64,000 nt of DNA. Source: Henricia sp. BOLD:AAB3569. Its lineage: Eukaryota > Echinodermata > Asteroidea > Spinulosida > Echinasteridae. This document shows, piece after piece, positions 10,610 to 20,480 of this stretch. Under the pieces are notes generated by a model. It did not search any database. It was not told the DNA's origin and saw only the letters and a program-made list of their open reading frames with translations. The position numbers were made by a program, and so were the translations under genes. Numbering within the stretch: the stretch's first letter is position 1; the number at the start of each line of letters is the position of its first letter. Where the stretch lies: NCBI GenBank assembly GCA_037783545.1, contig JBBELK010000006.1, positions 446,501 through 510,500 of the forward strand, given 5' to 3'.

Positions 10610-11205
10610 CATCCTCTTGCAACAGTGCCCCTTTAAAGCACTCCCTAACTCCTGCGTACAGTGGCCCTGTTGAAAAAGGCCCCATTTGGCGGTGGGACTA
10701 GCGACAGAAATCTCGTCGCCTCTGCTGGACCAATCAGGACGCTTGCAGTGCATTATGCAGCACGATTGCAGGCATTCAAATGTTATAACGCGCGCAGATT
10801 GTAAACACCGTGCATGCATGTGATACAATACTCGGTAATGCTGGCCGTTGTCCGCGTCGGCGATTGGCTGCTATTTAAAGAATACTGGGGAATCCGTTCC
10901 ATTACATTCGTCAGCATGCATCCCTGTTATTAATTTGAAAAACTGCGGAGTAAATAAAGTTCGTCGTTTGAAAGTTTGGTAGGAATGGGACAGTCATAAG
11001 GAACGGAACCCAATACAATTTCTGGAAAGTATAGAAATTGTTTCTTTTCGGCATAACATGACCGAATTGATTAAATTACATCAAAATGACTCGGGCGTGA
11101 GTTGGCTCAAGACAACAGCCGGCTCGCTCCACAGATTTGCGTGTATTTCCTCAGGGTATTGTCACGTCGCTTTGCAGAGTGGAAATTCCCTGAGATCTCA
11201 GGATG
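10610..11205 (+). mobile_element. R1 MITE, full-length copy (exact 9-bp TSD)
   Basis: 596 bp, beginning CATCCTCTTGC and ending CTCAGGATG. It is flanked by an exact 9-bp duplication, GTGCTTTCC (10601-10609 and 11206-11214). This copy defines the family boundaries best. It is non-coding by inspection. A 9-bp duplication fits Mutator-like transposases among others, but no autonomous partner is visible. Confidence 0.9.
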
Positions 11206-11463
11206 GTGCTTTCCATGCCGAGTCCCGTTGCTTTGTACGTAGTCTCGCCATTTTTTTGCGATGGCTTGTGAGCACATAGCAACAATATCCAAGGGGGCGG
11301 GGTTAACTGGGCAATCTCGGAACTATGCATTGGCAGTCAGTCCGCAGCGCCCCCGATATACGATAATGAGGTCAAATGCCCAATTTTATCTGCACAGCTC
11401 ATTGGCGTGAACGCGCCGCGAGAAAGTCCGGGATGTTCGCGAGATTTCGTTGGCCTTATTTCA

Positions 11464-11813
11464 TAGATTGGTTCCCGATCCCTATAGATTGGTTCGCTTA
11501 TTGCAAAAATATAGGGATCGGTAAAGGGCAGCCATGACGGGCAGAATTCTGCCCGTCACGTGGTTATTATTATTTTTTATTTTTTAGTAAGTGCGCAGAT
11601 TTTGCATTGACATTTGTAACTTGGCCGTGCGTGTCGAACATATCCAATTATGTAAATAAAGTACATTGCCTAAAGCAAAGGGCTTGGCCAATTTTTAAAT
11701 ATAAAAAAACACAATGCGCACGCGCAAAGACGACCAATTACAGATCAAGATGAAGAGCCCTTTACCTGTCCTTATATTCTCCTGTGTGGAATATGTGGAC
11801 GGGAACCAGTCTA
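11464..11813 (+). mobile_element. MITE family R2, copy 2 (9-bp TSD)
   Basis: 350 bp, nearly identical by eye to 2897-3244, with the same inverted ends. Flanks are CTTATTTCA and CTTATTTCG (8 of 9 match). Confidence 0.85.
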
Positions 11814-12155
11814 CTTATTTCGTTGCTCGCAAGCGTTTTTAACGAGTAGTTGGTGGCCAAGATGGCGGGGTAAGTTTGTAGAATAATTCTTCCTCTTTCG
11901 ATTGATGTAGATGTTGTCACAATTTGGGTCATTGTTTAGTTGGTAATTGTGTAAATCTGGAGTGATGGGTCGTATCGTGGATTTTGAGGGGGTCAATTGG
12001 TTTGTGTTTCCTGACTGGACTAGACAAAACTTTGGAAAACAATAGCGTTTTTCCGATAGATGAAGACAAGTGCTTTCGTTTAACGTGCCATGTGGCTTGC
12101 TGGAAGAGTTTTTTCAATGGTTTTTGCGCTACGATTTTACCGCGAGATTTCACCC

Positions 12156-12248
12156 TTTTAGCAGTGCGATGTTACTGTGGCTGCACACGTACGTACGTGT
12201 GCACGCAGACATCGTACGTGTGCAGCCACAGTAACATCGCACGGCTAA
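12156..12248. repeat. Foldback with GTGCGATGTTACTGTGG arms
   Basis: About 30-nt perfectly complementary arms (12164-12193 and 12213-12242), extended outwards by TTTTAGC...GCTAAA. The 19-nt centre holds a run of ACGTACGTACGT. Confidence 0.8.
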
Positions 12249-12310
12249 ACTATAGAATGCAGGGCCCACTATACACGAATCCGGTTGCTAAGGACTCCTT
12301 CCCTGCAAGT

Positions 12311-12522
12311 CCGCCATAGCTGGGGGCCATCCACTGCCATGGACTGGGCGCTTTGTCTTGTTGTTAAATCGAACAGCGCACAACGCGTACGCGCGCGCGC
12401 GTACACAGGCTTCGCAAGCAAATAAACGCGCAAAATTGTTCGAAGTGACAACATAATGTAACAGCATATCATCAACACAAAACCCACAGTTCATGGCACT
12501 GGATGGCCCCCAGCTATGGCGG
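12311..12522. repeat. Inverted repeat, 31-bp arms, CCGCCATAGCTGGGGG
   Basis: The arms at 12311-12341 and 12492-12522 differ at one base; the spacer is about 150 bp and contains a GCGCGCGC run. A related single arm with the same 5' context (ATCCGGT...CCGCCATAGCTGGGG) lies at 42488-42535, so this is a dispersed MITE family. Confidence 0.7.
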
Positions 12523-12737
12523 ACGTACACGGACCATGACTTTGCAGCTCGGATTGGTGTATACTTCAATCTCCACGTCTCCGGAGACGTGGTCACGGTG
12601 GTCACGGACTTGCACATTCATATATTGCGCCCTCTTTAAAATGAACTGTGAATATATTGCGCCCTCTATATTGCGCCCGCTCGGAAATGCTCCCCTAACC
12701 TTAAACCGTCGCCGGCGACGGAGTCACGGACTTGCAC

Positions 12738-12811
12738 TAGACTGGTTCCCGTCCACATATTCCACACAGGAAAATATAAGGACAAGTAAAGGGCGCTTCA
12801 TCTTGATCTGT
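12738..12811 (-). mobile_element. MITE family R2, truncated inverted fragment
   Basis: TAGACTGGTTCCCGTCCACA onwards is the reverse complement of the right end of the R2 element. It breaks off where the 12811 tandem repeat begins. Confidence 0.75.
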
Positions 12812-13190
12812 AATTCACAACCGTCTCCGCGTCGCCGCGTCGCCGCTCCTCCAGAGAGACCCTCTAGGTAAATAAAGTCTGAAAATAGAGGGCGTTCTTC
12901 GTTTCAACTTAATTCGATCCGCCCCCCATTCACAACCGTCGCCGCTCCTCCAGAGAGACCCTCTTACCTGGAATAATCGCGGCACGAGAGGGATATTTAA
13001 AAAGAGGTAAATAAAGTCTGAAAATAGAGGGCGTTCTTCGTTTCAACTTAATTCGATCCGCCCCCCATTCACAACCGTCTCCGCGTCGCCGCTCCTCCAG
13101 AGAGACCCTCTTACCTGGAATCATCGCGGCAAGAGAGGGATATTTAAAAAGAGGTAAATAAAGTCTGGAAACAGAGGGCGTTCTATCTTT
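12811..13190 (+). repeat. Three tandem units of about 117-139 bp
   Basis: Units start ATTCACAACCGTC at 12811, 12928 and 13067. Each contains CTCCTCCAGAGAGACCCTCT and a GGTAAATAAAGTCTG...GAGGGCGTTCT part. The first unit lacks the AATCGCGGCA...GGGATATTT stretch that the other two have. Confidence 0.85.
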
Positions 13191-15276
13191 AACTTCATTC
13201 GGTGTCCAGAGGGCGCTTTTAATTAACGAATTCACGGCAAAGTTTAGCCCAGGTTGGACTCCGTACCGCATACTACATGGGGATACGGAGTCCAGGATAT
13301 GAAGTTCCAAAAACAGGGTGAAAATTTTTGTAACAGAAAAAAAATCAATATTTCTACCTTGTGCTGGAAGCCGGTAATGTGCTAACAAAGTTCCATGTGT
13401 CCTAATCTTTGGGATTGCCGGGTTTAGAAATCCACTACACATCACCGAACTGCATATTCCGGAGGAAAACGGCAAAAAGTCACGCTAATTTGCTATATAT
13501 TTGTGCACAAATAATCCACTACTACAGCCAGCCAAGTTTAATACGTTCAGCTTATTTTGTTCTCACCGCGCGCGTAGTCCCGCGTACGCGTGCCGGCCGG
13601 CCGGCCGTGCGCGCGTCGCAACTGAACTAGGCCATGACCTCGGTGCATTGCGTGCCTGAAATCGTGACGCCGCACGCGCAAGCCTATCCAAACTTCACGA
13701 TGCGTGACGCGACGGCAGCTGTTATTTATTTCTCTGAACTTTAACGTTAGGTTGTGCCTTAGATTTCACTATTTTGTTCATCAAATTTGGTATATACGAC
13801 ATTTAAACCTTCCGTTCCTGTAAATGAAGACGCAAAGGATATACGGACATCAATTCGACGTCCACTAAAAGGTAAAATAGCTCAAAAACTTATGTGGAAG
13901 TTTCAGTCCCCCTGTTTAGAGACATCGTGACCTGGACGTCACTCGTAATGCAATGAAGACGACGTCCAACCTGGGATAGGCAAAGTTGTGCTTTCGACCA
14001 CAAGAGTGCGTTCCTCTTCCGTCTCCTGTCCCGCGTCTTCGAAGTTCTCTCCTCGATCACTTTGTACTTTGGAGATTTTTTTTTTATTACTAAGTCAAGG
14101 CAAAGTGATACTTTCGCAAACCAAAGGGCGCCGTATCTTCGATCACATCGTCTCCGTTCGTCTTTGAAGAGGTGCTGTCGCGTGGGCCCTGTATTCTATA
14201 GTTACTCCCTTCAAAGTTGAGGGAAATTTGGGGAGTCGATCATGGCTTTAGACCTTGAGTGCAAAACATACGAGCCAGGCTGACAAATTCAGTCTTTCTT
14301 CACACAGAAGAAATCTTAAATTTGTTTATCCCACTTATGTTTTTCTTAAGGTATGCCTATTGGTAATTAAGTTGGAATCAGGTCAAGTCGCCACCTTATG
14401 TACTCGGCCCCTTTCCAACTCGCCCCTGACCGACTCGCCCCCTGATATCATCGATGCAGTGATTTACGCAGTTGTAATACCGTAACTATATGCATTTCTT
14501 AACGCGTTATGGTTACTGTAACCATGGAGGAAGAAACTTCCTCCATACTGTAATATATAGCCACTGCGATTTTTTAAGTGTTAAATTTTCCCCACTCAAA
14601 ATGTGGGTTAAATCTGCACGGCACAACACCCCCTCCCCCTCCCCTTGATGTTATTATTAGTGCTCACTAATTTTGTTTTAACTATTTTAAATTACTGCAG
14701 TGGTCATCATGGGGACCTGCTATTATGTACATGTATGCAGCATCAGAAGCACAATGGCAAAGTTCATCTGAGACACAGTCATCTCCTGACAACTTCACAG
14801 AGACTCCGGCAATTATCCCTGGTAATTTTAGTCATTCTAACTCACTCACTTGTCTTTTGACATAGTGTCAAGCATTCTGCCAAGGAACATAAAAACATAC
14901 ATTTACCGGTAATTAAGTTGCAGTACTTATCCTATAAAGAAATGTGGCAGTGTGTGTATTTATGCAAGACTTTTATTTGCAGGGTTTGTACCAGTGTGCT
15001 ATTTTAATTACAATGTATGTCAAAATTGTCAACTGATATTAATAACTTGTACTTCATGTTTGTTATGCATGTTAGTGCAAGTCCCACCTAGAGTTTAGAT
15101 GTACATGTACCTGTATATAATTTTAAACGAGCTGATGAGAGATACAACCTATATTTTATTTTTGGGATCTGTGCAGCTTGAAATACATGTACAACTACAA
15201 GCAATGAACCATATATTTTGTATTGTCATACATGTGTAGCCAAGATGAGTTTTTCACGTATCTTGGGTATTAAGTA
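13191..15276. other. Region without a recognisable gene
   Basis: Contains a short hairpin at about 13254-13293 (GGACTCCGTA...TACGGAGTCC), a CpG-rich patch at 13565-13615 with tandem GCCGGCCG, and a small GGAGGAAGAAACTTCCTCC palindrome near 14525. No open frame resembles a known protein and no splice-supported exon chain was found. Confidence 0.5.
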
Positions 15277-15806
15277 TTAAAGGCCCAGTGGATCATTTGC
15301 AATGACCCCAAAAAGTAATCGACGAGTTTACAGGGAAAAGTTCTGAAACTAAAGATTGTGTTAATAGCAACTATCCAATGAAAGGTTTTCGCTCAAAATG
15401 ATATAATTTTACCAGAAAATAATCCGTAAAGATGAAATTATTTAGATCGTTTGCAAACGATTTACTTATTTTTGGTTCGCATCTACGCGGTCCAAAATGC
15501 ATGGGCGCTGTGTACTCCGTGTGCGTGTTCCAACGCGATGCATTTTTATGGATCGCGCGCACACGCAGTATGTGCGCCACAGAGTGCATGACGCAAGCCA
15601 CATAGTACCCGATCAACTGAGAACGAATATTTGAAACACCCCGCCAAGACCAGGAAAATGCATATGGATTTTCATTGTTTTTTTAAACGTGGTACATTTG
15701 ACAAAGCTGAAATTTCTTCGCATGAGTTTGTTGATGTCTTTCTTTTGATTTATAATGGTTTTATTCGCAGAATCGCTCAAAAACAGATCATCTACAGGGC
15801 CTTTAA
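15277..15806. mobile_element. TTAA-target MITE (AGGCCCAGTGGATC ends)
   Basis: TTAAAGGCCCAGTGGATC at the left mirrors the right end, GATCATCTACAGGGCCTTTAA, with few differences. TTAA is at both borders. 530 bp; the ORFs inside have no recognisable domain. Confidence 0.7.
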
Positions 15807-16443
15807 GTGGACCCATAGAACTAGCTCAAGTAGCCTGAGTAGGCATGTAGTGGAATTTATTCACAATATGTATAGTACATCAAAGGGTAACAAAAACGAC
15901 AGTCAATGGGGATTGGCCCAGTAGCAGTGCTTATCCGCAAAATAAGAAAATAAAGTGGAATTACATTATTTTTCATACAGTTTTATACAGTTGTAGTACT
16001 ATAGATATATGCAACAAGTATTAAATGCATTGGTATTGTATATTTGCAATAATAAAAAGAGTAACTACTCACCAGTTGGGCCAGCTCTATCAACAACACC
16101 GGTCTGCCTCAAGGGTTGATGGCATGTGTCAGCTAGGCAACTATCAGCCATGAGAACAGAGTCAAAGTGTGTGTGTTAATGTGTGTGTGTGTTCAACAGT
16201 ACTGCATGGTTTTACAGCTCAGTAACTGGCAACAAAGGCTGGGGTCATAATAGCAATGAACAATACTAGCTGGAATGCAATAAGCACAGTGAAAATGGCA
16301 AGTGACAGTTCAGTAACTACCAATAAAGGTTGGGGTCACAATAACCATGAATGCAATGAGAAAAATAGAGGGCACTGTCAAGTTGATCAATATATGTACA
16401 TGTAGATAAAGGCGAGTATGGATATAAGGGACCGGTCTGTCCT
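15807..16443. other. Unassigned AT-rich sequence
   Basis: An imperfect direct repeat is visible (CAGTAACTGGCAACAAAGGCTGGGGTCA at about 16219 and CAGTAACTACCAATAAAGGTTGGGGTCA at about 16310) with a GT-rich patch at 16165-16195. I could not identify an LTR for the neighbouring gypsy element. Confidence 0.5.
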
Positions 16444-16641
16444 TCAGACACGACTGGTCACACTCACCCCCCTAATTAAAAACAAAAAATGTTGTATACA
16501 ATCGGTGAAGCAGTCTTTTCCATCGGTGTTTCTGGGTTCATCATCACCTGCCTGGGAAACTTCGGCAATTAACGTAGATGACACTGAGCAGACACTGAAG
16601 ACTAAAATACAAAACAGACTAAAACCTTTTGTCAAATCCAC
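16444..16641 (-). CDS. Short ORF with signal-peptide-like start, possible retroelement accessory/Env relic
   Basis: 65 codons on the minus strand. It begins MDLTKGFSLFCILVFSVCSV, a good eukaryotic secretion signal (basic n-region, hydrophobic core, small residues), followed by a short polar stretch with two cysteines. It lies about 390 bp downstream of the gypsy Pol tail in the same direction, where an envelope-type gene sits in some Ty3/gypsy lineages. It also could be the first exon of an unrelated secreted protein, or chance. No fusion-protein features can be seen in so short a frame. Confidence 0.3.
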   Translation of the reverse strand: MDLTKGFSLFCILVFSVCSVSSTLIAEVSQAGDDEPRNTDGKDCFTDCIQHFLFLIRGVSVTSRV

Positions 16642-17032
16642 TTTTAGTATGTCACTAAAACAGAGATTATCTCTTTGTGGATTTCAAAAGACCCATAGCT
16701 GAATTGAAAATAGATAGAACATTTGCCTGAAATTTCTCAAGATAACTTTTCAAGAATGACTTAGAAGTAGAAAGGAGTTACTCAAATGTTGTTCATTCTA
16801 GGCCGTCCCTAGTAAAGAGTTTACCTCCATGAACATTGAAACCTTTCACATCTAAAAAGGTAAGGCAGATGTTTATATTAAAATAAGTAACAGTGTAGCT
16901 GAAACATGTTGTCCGCATGTCGCTGGCCGGCGGTAGGTATGAACTAGAGAAGACTACTCATGCTGATGACACGTACATTACGAGTAGAAATATGAACAAA
17001 TTATGTATATACAATAAAAAATAAAGGAATCA

Positions 17033-18668
17033 GCTATTAGGTAATTCCTTCAGTAGCTGCATTAATTGTCTTATCTTCCTCCTTCGTCTCCAGCACCATT
17101 GGTAGCAAGGTTGGCTGAGCATAGCAAGGACGGAACAGGGGACAATCCACAACAGATGTGCAAATCCAACCAACTGGCCGACATTGATTGCTAGGAGAAG
17201 ATATACCAACACCAGCAGCAGATAACCTACCTGGTTATTGCCGATTAAGGCAATTTGCTGACGGTTATAAACTGACCGTGGCTCATGGTGTATATTACCA
17301 TGTTGTCCCCTAGTAGTACGGGCAGATCTCCGTAGAGGTGGCTCTAGAACAGGGTCAGGTGATGGTGGCACATCTGGAGGATCAGGTGGTTCTGGTGGTG
17401 TCGGTGTATCTACAAAGGTAGGTTGTGGTGCTGGATCAGGCTCGTCTCCTTCGGACTCATCTGGATCAGGCTCGTCTCCTTCGGGCAGGATAACCTGAAC
17501 TTCAAAATCAGAGTCCAACGAATCAGAATCTGGCTCTTCAATTCTACGAATCCCGCTATCCGGAGGAAGGGTAGATGGAGTAAGAGTATCGCTGCCTGAT
17601 GGAAAAGAGGGTGGTACACCAATACCTCTGATTGACTCAGGGACGAGCTTGAGCTCAGTTGAGTTAACCGTTTTAGCTTGGTTCCACCGTCTACCAACTG
17701 TAGTATGTAGACAGAATTGTCACCAAGTCTGCGAACTACTCTATAGATATCTGGGTGATAATGATCTTGAATTTTAGCTCGACCGTGTTCATGTCTTCTG
17801 AGATAGACTAGATCACTTACCTTAAAGGTCTGTGGATTAACCTTCTGGTCGAAGTGCTTCTTGCTCTTTGCCAACTCGTGATGTAGCTTTGCTGAAGCCA
17901 TGCGATGAGCATCCTGAAGTCGTTCCTTGTGGACTCTGACCCAGTCATCACCTAGACCATCTAAGGCATCTGAATTTAACAGAAAATCAACTGGGAGAGA
18001 AGACTCACGACCAAACATGAGATAAAAAGGTGAGAAACCAGTAGATGCGTGTTCCGTAGAATTGTATGCAAAAACTAGTTCAGGCAGGTACTTTTGCCAT
18101 GAACGTTTTTGTTTATCTGTTAATGTTCTCAGAAGGTTATGCATAGTCCTGTTGAACCTCTCACACTGTGAATTGCCTTGTGGCCTGTGGTGTCGTTCTT
18201 GATTTTTTTATGTTATACATGTTACAGAGATTCTCAATGATCTTACCCTCAAACTGACGGCCTTGGTCTGAATGTATTCGTTGGGGTACACCATACTTGA
18301 CGAACCATTCTTTGACTAGAGCATTTGCGGTCGTCTTTGCTGTCTGATCTCTGGTGGGTACTGCCACTGTGAATTTTGAAAATATGTCTGTAATAACCAA
18401 TACATTTTCTGTTCGATCTGAAGCAGGCTCCAACAGGGTGAAATCCATAGCGATGGTCTCCAGTGGACGTGAAGCTGTTAGATGACCTAACGGATTTCTT
18501 ATTGTCCTCGCCGGCATTTTGGCTATGGAGCACCTCTCGCACTCGTGCACCCACTTCTTTACATCCCTGAACATGAAGGGCCAGAAACAGCGCCGCCGAA
18601 CCAATGACATTGTCCTCTCCTCTCCTTGATGACCGAAGTTGTTGTGAAGGCTAGTGAGTATATTGGAT
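17033..18668 (-). pseudogene. Ty3/gypsy-like retroelement Pol: integrase and C-terminal tail (broken)
   Basis: On the minus strand from 18668 down: an integrase zinc-binding domain (H-x4-H in LHNNFGH, then CERC), a core with AMDFT and HSDQG carrying the first two acidic residues, and, after a frameshift near 18160-18190, a segment with the third-acid region and YNSTEHASTGFSPFYLMFGR. Then come SDLVYLRR and the HPDIYRVVRRLGDNSVY segment, the usual gypsy integrase C-terminus. A second frameshift near 17640-17690 leads into an acidic, proline-rich tail with RRSARTTRGQHG and a hydrophobic stretch. No chromodomain is seen. Upstream Pol domains are missing here; the adjoining piece is at 37831-38132. 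Non-functional. Confidence 0.9.
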
Positions 18669-18913
18669 TTAAAGGCAGTATACATCATTGGTAATTCGAA
18701 AATCAGAAATGTTCACAGATTTACGCCTAACTTACACAATATAAACATGATGACCGTAGAAAACTTCCCCTGAAATGATTTGGTCTGAAGTGTTATAGTC
18801 TTTGAGAAATGAGCAAAAGAAATAGTTTTTGTCTCATGAGACAAAAAGCCGTTTTTTTTAACATTTCGTTAAATGCTGCCCCCACACGACAGATAATAGC
18901 GATGAAATTACAA

Positions 18914-18980
18914 CCTCGTTCCCTGCATCACGAGGATTTCTACCACCCCGGGAACGAGGTTGCCAGGTTGTAACTTTGCA
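18914..18980. repeat. Inverted repeat, ACAACCTCGTTCCC
   Basis: ACAACCTCGTTCCC is mirrored by GGGAACGAGGTTG 33 bp away, then CAGGTTGTAA. A small foldback just inside the left end of the 19-kb segment. Confidence 0.6.
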
Positions 18981-19238
18981 AATGCCCTCTTCCAAATTAA
19001 AACTTAGGCTCCGGCTCTATGTGGCCATACACCTTTTGGCAAATAGTTCTGCAACCGTGCTGCAATGCAGGAAGGATAGTTATTTAACAATCTTCGCCCA
19101 ATGTTACTCTGTCATTTGTCCAAGTTCACTCAAGCAGTATTTGCGAGAAAGTTCCAGTTGAATCCCGAGCCTCGACCTCAGTCTAAGTCGAGATTTGGAA
19201 AAAGGCGTATTAGTACGAGCTCTCTGCGTCGTCCGGCC

Positions 19239-19831
19239 CATCCTGAGATTTCAGGGAATTTCTACTCTGCAAAGCGACGTGACAATACCCTGAGGAAATA
19301 CACGCAAATCTGTGGAGCGAGCCGGCTGTTGTCTTGAGCCAACTCACGCCCGAGTAATTTTGATGTAATTTAATCAATTCGGTCATGTTATGCCGAAAAG
19401 AAACAATTTCTATACTTTCCAGAAATTCTATTGGGTTCTGTTCCTTATGACTGTCCCATTCCTACCAAACTTTCAAACGACGAACCTTATTTACTCCGCA
19501 GTTTTCCAAATTAATAACAGGGATGCATGCTGATGAATGTAATGGAACGGATTCCCCAGTATGCTTTAAATAGCAGCCAATCGCCGACGCGGACAACGGC
19601 CAGCATTACCGAGTACATGTATCACATGCGTGCACGGTGTTTACAACTGCGCGCGTGACATTTGAATGCCTGCAATCGTGCTGCACAATGCACTGCAAGC
19701 GTCCTGATTGGTCCAGCCGAGGCGACAGGATTTCTGTCGCTAGTCCCACCGCCAAATGGGGCCTTTTTCAACAGGGCCATGTACGCTAGGAGTGAGGGAG
19801 TGCGTTAAAGGGGCACTGTTGCAAGAGGATG
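19239..19831 (-). mobile_element. R1 MITE, full-length inverted copy (exact 9-bp TSD)
   Basis: Reverse-orientation copy: begins CATCCTGAG and ends AAGAGGATG. It is flanked by an exact 9-bp duplication, CGTCCGGCC (19230-19238 and 19832-19840). It is nested in the 19-kb segment and interrupts CG-rich sequence that continues at 19841. Confidence 0.9.
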
Positions 19832-19841
19832 CGTCCGGCCG

Positions 19842-20124
19842 TGCACGCGTCTATTCTGGTTTGGTCTTTCACGTTTACACATCGAGCGATATCTGGGAAA
19901 AAATGGAAAAGGAGCGGCGAAAATCACGAAGGCCAAAGCTAACCGAGAGCGCAAAAAAACGCTCAAAGTCTGCCAGAAACCGTCTCTATCGAGAAAACAA
20001 GCGGCTTTTGACGGACAACATTGCACTCCCAGTTTCCGTGCTGCATCGATCGCTGGAGGATAAAAGCTCTCGGTCTCCACATGTCCAATGCGAATCTAGC
20101 CAGAATGCTTCTGGATATGCATGA
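19842..20124 (+). CDS. Possible coding exon, basic Lys/Arg-rich
   Basis: An open frame to a TGA/TAAG stop region reads SSDIWEKMEKERRKSRRPKL...KKRSKSARNRLY, strongly basic and probably coiled, then a Ser-rich end. GC content is higher than in the neighbours and a GTAAGT lies 5 nt after the stop (20129), a possible donor. Basic K/R-rich stretches of this kind occur at the N-terminus of transposase-like proteins, and the strand agrees with the gene at 30006-33819, but no splice link can be shown. The first part of the open frame lies in the R1 element and is not counted. Confidence 0.3.
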
Positions 20125-20185
20125 TAAGTAAGTAAAGTAGCCTAGACCTAGGCTAGTCCTTTTGTATAATTTGGAAATGGATGTC

Positions 20186-20372
20186 AGACAAGTCGACCGT
20201 TGAGACAACTCGACCCGGGACAACTCGACCGTTGAGACAACTCGACCGTTGAGATAACTCGACCGTTGAGATAACTCGACCGTTGAGACATCTCGACCGT
20301 TTAAGGAAATTACCTTATGGAATCGGAAACGGGACAACTCGTACCCGGGACGACTCGTACCCGGGACGACTC
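20186..20372 (+). repeat. 17-bp minisatellite passing into 16-bp GTACCCGGGACGACTC units
   Basis: About six units of CGACCGTTGAGACAACT, one hybrid unit with CGACCCGGGACAACT, a 30-bp gap, then about 2.5 units of CGTACCCGGGACGACT. The hybrid links this array to those at 8514 and 26028. Confidence 0.85.
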
Positions 20373-20480
20373 TAGACTTGGTTCCAAGTCCGAGATCCTG
20401 TTTTGTTTTCCGTTTCCGATTTTTGAAATGTATGGACAGGGAACTAGTCTATTTCGGTTCAGTACTCCTGACACTTACTC
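20372..20480 (+). repeat. Duplicated module, forward copy
   Basis: Sequence from GACTTGGTTCCAAGTCC through TTCCGTTTCCGATTTTTGAA to GAACTAGTCTATTTCGG is present in reverse complement at 24125-24238. In both places the GTACCCGGGACGACTC minisatellite abuts the same end, so the module and satellite moved together. Confidence 0.8.

Noticed and set aside
12930-13475. 181-codon minus-strand ORF
   Set aside because: Most of it is translation of the 117-139-bp tandem repeat at 12811.
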